Below, in pieces: positions 44,290 through 49,552 of a DNA stretch of 49,552 nucleotides. The position numbers were made by a program, and so were the translations under genes. Position 1 is the first letter of the stretch. The number at the start of each line of letters is the position of its first letter. Source of the stretch: a bacterium CG_4_9_14_3_um_filter_65_15 (GTDB lineage: Bacteria; Krumholzibacteriota; Krumholzibacteriia; LZORAL124-64-63); NCBI GenBank assembly GCA_002790835.1, contig PFVX01000063.1:1-49552 (forward strand). The letters are read 5' to 3'. A model generated the notes under the pieces. It did no database searches. It was not told the DNA's origin and saw only the letters and a list, made by a program, of their open reading frames with translations.

Positions 44290-45176
44290 ATGGTTTGATG
44301 ATAGAGTTCTTCGATGTTCGTCAGCTCATGGCGAACATCCCAGACCAGGCTGTCCCAGGCTTCGGGGACCAGCCCGATGCGCTCCAGGGCGGGCAGATAC
44401 CGCTCCACGGGAGCATCCTTGCCCAGGTCCAGCTCCTTGCCGCGCCCCACCTGCCACAGATCGGACAGTTGTTCGGCAAGTCCCAGCAGGATCCCGCCGC
44501 CCCCGCATTGGGTGTTGGACGGATCGACGTGATGATCCCGAACCGCATCGGTGATGGCCTGCGGCAGGTTCCAAAGTTTCAGCATGTACTCGGCCAGCTC
44601 GGCGTGATCCAGGCCGATGGCTGCGTGCTCGGTTTCGAGGGAGACCTTCTCCCCGTTCGGATCGGGCAGGTAATCGTCGATGATGAGCTTGGCCACGTCA
44701 TGGAGCAGGCCGGAGACGAACGCCTCTTCCGGACGCAGGTCTCCCTGGGGGGCGGCGCTGGCGAAGACACGCGCCCCCAGACCCACCGCCATGCTGTGCA
44801 TCCAGAATCCGCCGCCGGGATTGTAGTCGTAGTGCGTCATGTCCTTGCGGGTCATGCCCTCGGTGCTGACGGAGTAGACGATGCGCTTGAGGGTGTCCAA
44901 CCCGATGAGCACCACCGCTTCGGCGATGGAAGGTACCGTGCGCGACCGGGCATACAGTCCGCTGTTGGCCACCTTGAGCACCCGGGCCGTCAGGGCCTGG
45001 TCCTTGCTGATGATGACCTCGAAATCCGCGGCGGTGAAAAATTCCTGGCGGGACAGGGCAAGGAACTCGTGCACCACCGTGCTCAGGCTGGGCAGTTTGT
45101 CGATGCGCTCCAGCACGTCGAAACGGACGTTGCGCCAGTTGCCGTCGGGATGGTCGGTTCGTCGTTCACCATTCAT
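44286..45176 (-). CDS. HDOD-domain signalling protein
   Basis: A 296-aa cytoplasmic protein. Typical HDOD features are LPSLSTVVHEFL (about 28-39), IISKDQALTARVLKVANSGLY (about 55-75), and the degenerate HD segment SGLLHDVAKLI with later HAELAEYMLKLWNLPQAITDAVRDHH. HDOD proteins relay signals in two-component, cyclic-di-GMP and other networks and usually lack phosphohydrolase activity; the second HH in this one is kept. AGAGGAC precedes the ATG at 45176. Coupled to the methyltransferase gene and 17 bases after the DUF2270 gene. Confidence 0.9.
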   Translation of the reverse strand: MNGERRTDHPDGNWRNVRFDVLERIDKLPSLSTVVHEFLALSRQEFFTAADFEVIISKDQALTARVLKVANSGLYARSRTVPSIAEAVVLIGLDTLKRIVYSVSTEGMTRKDMTHYDYNPGGGFWMHSMAVGLGARVFASAAPQGDLRPEEAFVSGLLHDVAKLIIDDYLPDPNGEKVSLETEHAAIGLDHAELAEYMLKLWNLPQAITDAVRDHHVDPSNTQCGGGGILLGLAEQLSDLWQVGRGKELDLGKDAPVERYLPALERIGLVPEAWDSLVWDVRHELTNIEELYHQTI

Positions 45177-45193
45177 GGCATCGTCCTCTTCAA

Positions 45194-45952
45194 TCAGACG
45201 TCCAGCCGCGGAACTTCCTCGCCCGATGTCTCCGGGTGAGGCCAGTAGGCGATCTCCGGGGCCATGACCTTGGGGGTGAAGATCATCAACCCCGTTAGAA
45301 ACATATAGATCAAACTCACCAGCAGATCCGGAAACCAGGCCGGCAGGGCCGGCACACCGGCCAGAAACTTGTCCGGGGCGGGGGGCCAGATCCGATGCCC
45401 CATGTAGGCAAACAGCAAGAACACGAAGATGAACAGGAAATTGCGGCCCAGCCGGGCGCGCAGGGCCTGCATCCGGGTCATGTGGAATTTGGGCTGCAGG
45501 AGATCTTCGGCCACCCTGGCCCCCCAGCTGTCCTGGGGGCTCACCTGGTCCCGGCGCAGGATCCCGCCGTAGAAATTCTCCTCGATCATGCGCACGCGGG
45601 CCCGCCACACGTCGAAGAAACGGAAGCGCCGCGCCTCGATGGCCAGGAACACCAGGCTGGCGAACATGCCCATGAGGATGCCCTCGGTGGCGTAGCCCGG
45701 GTTGTTGAGGCTGGCGGTCAGGATGGCCAAGGTCGAGATGATCGCCCAGTTGGTGGTGGTATCCAGTCGCGTGCGCCAGACCAGGGCACGGTGCATCTCC
45801 GCCCGGTAGAAGTGGGCCAGGGCGGTGATGTACTCCCCGCGCGTCAGCGGGGTGTTCTCGAACTGGGGCACCTGCTCCTCGTCCAGGGGCGGATAGTGGG
45901 GAGCCTCGTCCACGTGGTCGGGTTCGGGGTTCCGGTCCCGGTCGTCGTTCAT
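45194..45952 (-). CDS. DUF2270 integral membrane protein
   Basis: A 252-aa protein with an acidic, proline-rich N-terminus, then TRGEYITALAHFYRAEMHRALVWRTRLDTTTNWAI, a run I associate with DUF2270. Four membrane helices follow, in two pairs (about 68-100 and 170-225). The function of the family is unknown. It lies 3 bases after the exonuclease gene and just before the HDOD gene, all leftward. Confidence 0.8.
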   Translation of the reverse strand: MNDDRDRNPEPDHVDEAPHYPPLDEEQVPQFENTPLTRGEYITALAHFYRAEMHRALVWRTRLDTTTNWAIISTLAILTASLNNPGYATEGILMGMFASLVFLAIEARRFRFFDVWRARVRMIEENFYGGILRRDQVSPQDSWGARVAEDLLQPKFHMTRMQALRARLGRNFLFIFVFLLFAYMGHRIWPPAPDKFLAGVPALPAWFPDLLVSLIYMFLTGLMIFTPKVMAPEIAYWPHPETSGEEVPRLDV

Positions 45953-45955
45953 GAT

Positions 45956-46747
45956 CTATCCTTCCCGCTGGGGGAAGACGCCGTCCAGGGCCTCGCGCAG
46001 GATGCCCTTGAGATCCTCATCGAAGTCCTTGGTCAGCATCCACTCCAGGTAACTGCGGCCGTCCGGAACCTTGCAGATCTCCTGCAGGGTGCGCCCGTTG
46101 AACTTGCCGAAGGTGAGGACCGCATCGCCCCCGTCGCTCCAGATCAGCTTGCGCTTACGATCCAGGTACTTGCCCTCGTCCGGGTTGCAGAAACGGTGGA
46201 GCTCGTCGATCTCCCGCGGCAGATCGGCGTAGCGGCCGAGCTGGGCGTCGAGAACGTCCAGGGTGGCGTTCACGTCGGCCAGGGCATCGTGGGCTCCGGT
46301 CAGATCGGCGTCACAGTAGTATCGATACGCCGCGGTCAGGTTGCGCGGCTCCATGGTGTGGAAGATCCGCATGGCATCCAGATGGCGCACCCCGCGCAGT
46401 TCGAACAGGCCGCCGGCGCGTTTCAACTCGGCCTGCAGCAAGGGCAGGTCGAAGCGGATGGAATTGAACCCGGCCAGGTCCGCGTCCTTGAGCATCTCCT
46501 CGATCTCCGGCCGCAACTCGGCAAAGGTCGGCTTGTCGGCCACGTCGGCGTCGGTGATGCCGTGCACCGCGGTGGCCTGGGGCGGGATGGGTTGCCGGGG
46601 GTTGACCAGGGACGCGAGTGTGGCGCGGCGTCCGTCGGGGGCCAGGCGCACCAGGGCGATCTGGACGATGCGGTCGCGATCCACGTCGACCCCTGTGGTT
46701 TCCAGATCGAAGCCGACGAGGGGGCGCTCAAGCTTCAGGTTCTGCAT
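45956..46747 (-). CDS. DnaQ-like 3'-5' exonuclease
   Basis: A 263-aa DEDDh exonuclease. Exo I is FDLETTG (Asp14, Glu16), Exo II lies at LAGFNSIRFDLPLL (about 92-105), Exo III is GAHDALADVNATLDVL (His and Asp of the DEDDh type). The C-terminal part (about 190-263) carries GKFNGRTLQEICK ... YLEWMLTKDF, a small domain often attached to such nucleases. It degrades single-stranded DNA or acts in proofreading or RNA maturation; its exact role is not clear. Promoter probably in the 206-bp spacer shared with the amidase gene. Confidence 0.9.
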   Translation of the reverse strand: MQNLKLERPLVGFDLETTGVDVDRDRIVQIALVRLAPDGRRATLASLVNPRQPIPPQATAVHGITDADVADKPTFAELRPEIEEMLKDADLAGFNSIRFDLPLLQAELKRAGGLFELRGVRHLDAMRIFHTMEPRNLTAAYRYYCDADLTGAHDALADVNATLDVLDAQLGRYADLPREIDELHRFCNPDEGKYLDRKRKLIWSDGGDAVLTFGKFNGRTLQEICKVPDGRSYLEWMLTKDFDEDLKGILREALDGVFPQREG

Positions 46748-46838
46748 GGCTGGTCCTTTTGCCGGCGTGGGTTTCGTTGCTTCATTATGCCGTCCCCGGC
46801 CCCGCGAGGCAAGTCGTCAGAAACGCCTCCCCCTGAAA

Positions 46839-46863
46839 GCCGGGGATTTCCGGTTTCCCCGGC
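46839..46863. repeat. Hairpin in the exonuclease-amidase spacer
   Basis: GCCGGGGA (46839-46846) and TCCCCGGC (46856-46863) form a perfect 8-bp stem with a nine-base loop, in the divergent spacer between the leftward exonuclease and the rightward amidase genes. There is no T-run on either side. It may be an operator or a 5' leader stem. Confidence 0.35.
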
Positions 46864-46953
46864 GGCGATTTGGGGTTACTATCATCCTTACGCAGACGGA
46901 TCTGCACTTCAGCCCGATCCTCCCTCGGGCAGGCGACAGGAGACGCCTCCGGC

Positions 46954-48792
46954 ATGACCCGCAATGTCCTTATCTGGATTCTGGTCCTGGGTCTGCTTGC
47001 GCCCTGCAGCATGCTTGCGCCCGTCGTGCGCCCGGCTTTGGCGCAGGACTGGCAGACCCATGTGGTGCGCCGGGGCGAGAACCTGACCGTGATCGCCGAA
47101 AAGTACGGCGCCACGGTGCAGGATCTGCGCGATTGGAACGAGCTGCGCAGCGACGAGCTCGCCATCGGCCAGAGCCTGCGCATTCCCGAATCGGACAGCG
47201 AATGGTACCTGGTGCGGCGGGGCGACAGCTTGTCGGAGATCGCAGCGGCCCACGACATCTCCCTGACCTTCCTCCGCTCGCTCAACCACATGCAGGGCAA
47301 CACCATCTATCCGGGTCAACGGTTGCGGGTGCGGCCCTCGCCCCGGGACGAAGCGGTCCATGTTGTTCGTCCCGGCGACAGCCTTTCGCGCATCGCCGAG
47401 CAATACGGCGTGACCCTGCGCCACCTCAAGAACATCAACGACCTTTCCGGCAGTACCATCTACCCCGGACAGAAGCTGCGGCTGCGTGAGGCCGCGCCGT
47501 CCGTCCACATCGTCGAGCGCGGCGACGCCCTGTGGGAAATCGCCGAGGCCTACGGTCTATCCCTGAAGCATCTCAAGAACATCAACGGGCTGACCTCCGA
47601 CCGGATCTACCCCGGTCAGGAACTGCGCCTCAACGGGGCCACCGCCCCCCGCATCGCCACCTACGAGGTCAAGCGCGGGGACAACCTCAACGAGATCGCC
47701 CGCCTGCACCAGATGAGCCTGCGCGAACTGCGGCAGATCAACGGCATCACGGGCTCGCTGATCCGGCCGGGACAGGAACTGAAGGTGCGCCCCCTGCTGG
47801 GCGGCGCAGCCACGGCCGGCGAACCGGGCACGATCCTGGGCAACCTGGCCGACCTGGACCTGGACGCCCTTCTGCCCCGGGTGCCGGGGGTATCGCGCCT
47901 GCAGACCGGCAACGGACCCTACTATTACGAGGCCCCGCAGGCGTCGGCGCAGAAGAGCCGCGGGTATTTCGAGAAGGCGAAAATCTCCCCCGCACTGTGC
48001 TACAGTCACGGTCGCGAGCTGATGGATCGGTTCGACGCCGAGCTGGACAAGCAGCCGCCGCTGAGCCGGCGCCTGGCCGGCTGGACCATCGTGCTGGATC
48101 CGGGACACGGGGGCATCGACCCCGGGACCATCGTCAGCGCCAAGGACGCCGCGGGCCGGCGGTACTACGTGGTGGAGGATGAATACGTCTACGACCTGGC
48201 CCTGCGGGTCTACGCCCTGTTGCGGCTGCACGGCGCCGACGTGACCATGACCCTGCTGAGCCCCAACCACCTGCTGCGCCGCAACACGACCCAGGACCAG
48301 ACCTTCGTGCACGACCGCAGCGAGGTGTTCAACGACAAGGCCTGGAACCGGCACAACCGGGAGGACACCCACCCCATGGGCCGCCAGAAATACCTGGATG
48401 AGCGCAAGAACATCGCGGGGCGGGCCTACGCCGACGGCGACGCCCGACGCTCCGTGTTCCTGAGCTTCCACGCCGACAACGACCCCGAGTCCGGCGGCGT
48501 CTTCACGCTCTTCCATTACCAGGGCCGCCAGGGCACCGACACCGTCAGCCGCGCCTTCGCCCGCGGCATGCTGCCGGCCATGGGCGCCGGCGCCCGCACC
48601 CGCGGTCGCAACCTCGGCGTGCTGCGCGGCAATCCCGCCCACTACAAGTTGCTGGTGGAGATGCGCAACCTGGCCTTCGCCGATCACGTCTGGGCCATTC
48701 GCTACGGCGAGATCCGCCAGCGCGATGCCGAGAAGGTCGTCAAGGCCTTGCTGGAGGCCGTCGAAGGGTTGGATCCGGTGGCCAAGAGATAA
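46954..48792 (+). CDS. N-acetylmuramoyl-L-alanine amidase with five LysM repeats
   Basis: A 612-aa exported protein: signal peptide (MTRNVLIWILVLGLL..., about 1-31), five LysM repeats (about 33-285, each VxRGDxLxEIA...IYPGQxLR), a linker, then an Amidase_3 zinc domain from about residue 380. Zinc ligands: His385 in LDPGHGG, Glu in VEDEYVYDLALRV, His in SFHADND; catalytic Glu probably in LLVEMRNLAF. It cleaves the bond between MurNAc and the stem peptide, likely during cell division or remodelling. A long insertion between the second and third ligands (LRRNTTQDQTF ... GRQKYLDERKNIAG) makes the domain larger than E. coli AmiC. ATG at 46954 fits the signal peptide; AGGAG is eleven bases upstream. 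Confidence 0.93.
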   Translation: MTRNVLIWILVLGLLAPCSMLAPVVRPALAQDWQTHVVRRGENLTVIAEKYGATVQDLRDWNELRSDELAIGQSLRIPESDSEWYLVRRGDSLSEIAAAHDISLTFLRSLNHMQGNTIYPGQRLRVRPSPRDEAVHVVRPGDSLSRIAEQYGVTLRHLKNINDLSGSTIYPGQKLRLREAAPSVHIVERGDALWEIAEAYGLSLKHLKNINGLTSDRIYPGQELRLNGATAPRIATYEVKRGDNLNEIARLHQMSLRELRQINGITGSLIRPGQELKVRPLLGGAATAGEPGTILGNLADLDLDALLPRVPGVSRLQTGNGPYYYEAPQASAQKSRGYFEKAKISPALCYSHGRELMDRFDAELDKQPPLSRRLAGWTIVLDPGHGGIDPGTIVSAKDAAGRRYYVVEDEYVYDLALRVYALLRLHGADVTMTLLSPNHLLRRNTTQDQTFVHDRSEVFNDKAWNRHNREDTHPMGRQKYLDERKNIAGRAYADGDARRSVFLSFHADNDPESGGVFTLFHYQGRQGTDTVSRAFARGMLPAMGAGARTRGRNLGVLRGNPAHYKLLVEMRNLAFADHVWAIRYGEIRQRDAEKVVKALLEAVEGLDPVAKR

Positions 48793-48828
48793 GGTTCCGC
48801 GTCGACACCCCCAGAAAAGGAATACCCC

Positions 48829-49552
48829 ATGTCCTCAACGGCGAAGAAGTGGCTCCTCGGCTGCGGGTTGGGCTGCGGCATCCCCCTGTTGTTGGTGATC
48901 GCGGTCTCCCTGGTGAGTGGGCTCCGCATGATGAAGCCCCTCAACGAAGCCGTCGACGCCCAGAAGGAACTCATCGCCTCCTTTGGCACACGCGATGAAT
49001 GGGTTCCCCCCGTGGACGGTTTGACGCCCGACCGGTTGGAGCGGTTTCTTGCCGTGCGCGACTCCCTGAACCCCATTTGTGCGGATTTCACCAAAATCGC
49101 CGTCAAATTCCGCAACGTGGGCGAACTGGATTCCGGCGGCGAAAAGGCCGGCAAGCTGGAAGTCCTCAAGGCGGCGGGCGGAGTGACCGGCGCCGTCTTC
49201 AGCTTCGCCGGAAACATCGGGCGCTTCACCACGGCCCGCAATCGGGGGCTCCTGGCGGCGGAGATGGGGCTGGGTGAGTACATCTGGATCTACGTGCTGG
49301 CCTACAACAGCGACCTGGGCCACCCCCCGAACGTCGATTTCGACGACAAGGAGTCCGATAGCCGCTATGCGGCGCAGGAGCGCGATGTCATCCGCGGCCT
49401 GATGGCCCGGCACGCCGATGCCCTTGCTGAGGCCGATCGGGGTGAAGAGGCCGATCTGTGGCGAGCCGAGGCGGGGCGGCTGGAGAACAGCGATAGCGAC
49501 GGAGTCCCGTTCCCCGACGGCAGCCTTCCCCCAGAGATCGCCGACAAGCTGG
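48829..49552 (+). CDS. Membrane-anchored protein of unknown function, cut by window edge
   Basis: The frame starts at ATG 48829 after an AAAAGG site and stays open to the end of the window (241 codons, no stop). An N-terminal membrane segment (WLLGCGLGCGIPLLLVIAVSLVSGL) is followed by a soluble region with helices (RLERFLAVRDSLNP, RYAAQERDVIRGLMARHADAL). Three cysteine-glycine pairs sit before the helix. No family is recognised. It follows the amidase gene by 36 bases and is probably in the same transcript. Confidence 0.75.
   Translation, partial: MSSTAKKWLLGCGLGCGIPLLLVIAVSLVSGLRMMKPLNEAVDAQKELIASFGTRDEWVPPVDGLTPDRLERFLAVRDSLNPICADFTKIAVKFRNVGELDSGGEKAGKLEVLKAAGGVTGAVFSFAGNIGRFTTARNRGLLAAEMGLGEYIWIYVLAYNSDLGHPPNVDFDDKESDSRYAAQERDVIRGLMARHADALAEADRGEEADLWRAEAGRLENSDSDGVPFPDGSLPPEIADKL

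Overview
The window is GC-rich, tightly packed bacterial chromosome with about 35 genes. No rRNA, tRNA, insertion sequence, phage or CRISPR array was seen. The organism is a diderm: there is a TamA/TamB pair, a lipoprotein and several secreted proteins. Two secreted proteins end in a C-terminal domain that starts with the YPNPFNP motif (FlgD/sorting-tail type), which is common in high-GC members of the FCB superphylum such as Eisenbacteria, Krumholzibacteriota and Latescibacterota. The ECF sigma factor, membrane-anchored Ser/Thr kinase and TPR-CHAT protein fit the same kind of lineage. This placement is an inference; no marker gene fixes it.

Layout. 1-4.4 kb: Fe-type superoxide dismutase, an MscS channel and a divergent SLC12-like cation-chloride cotransporter. 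4.4-15 kb: a small exported protein translationally coupled to a 1,503-aa secreted HEYGH protein with CARDB-like repeats and a sorting tail; then an exported TPR-CHAT (caspase-like) protein whose 3' end overlaps, tail to tail, a Ser/Thr kinase with a DUF4384-like external domain; the kinase is coupled to an ECF-type sigma factor. 15.2-24 kb: five overlapping leftward genes encode two complete but differently built molybdenum hydroxylases, transcribed divergently from a histidine ammonia-lyase family enzyme whose MIO precursor triad is Ala-Cys-Gly instead of Ala-Ser-Gly. The shared 215-bp spacer carries promoter-like elements and two palindromic sites. I regard this as the most interesting locus: a candidate pathway in which an ammonia-lyase makes an unsaturated acid and molybdenum hydroxylases oxidise a heterocyclic product.

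24-35.6 kb: a lipoprotein; decayed remnants of a GEVED-type protein and a membrane protein; a leftward group of a 53-aa membrane protein, a ClC chloride protein and a one-domain asparaginase; an EamA transporter; a soluble PAS histidine kinase with a cysteine cluster; a secreted alpha/beta hydrolase with the sorting tail; and a CorA / DUF432-like / MscS operon. 35.6-42 kb: leftward mscL-tamA-tamB. 42-49.6 kb: TcdA, a small membrane protein, a leftward run of DnaQ-type exonuclease, DUF2270 protein, HDOD protein and methyltransferase, then a five-LysM N-acetylmuramoyl-L-alanine amidase and a membrane protein cut by the window edge.

General traits: neighbouring genes often share 4-bp stop/start overlaps, and three of the convergent pairs overlap at their 3' ends (45, 64 and 7 bp). 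Ion and osmotic homeostasis is heavily represented, with three mechanosensitive channels, CorA, ClC and an SLC12-like carrier.
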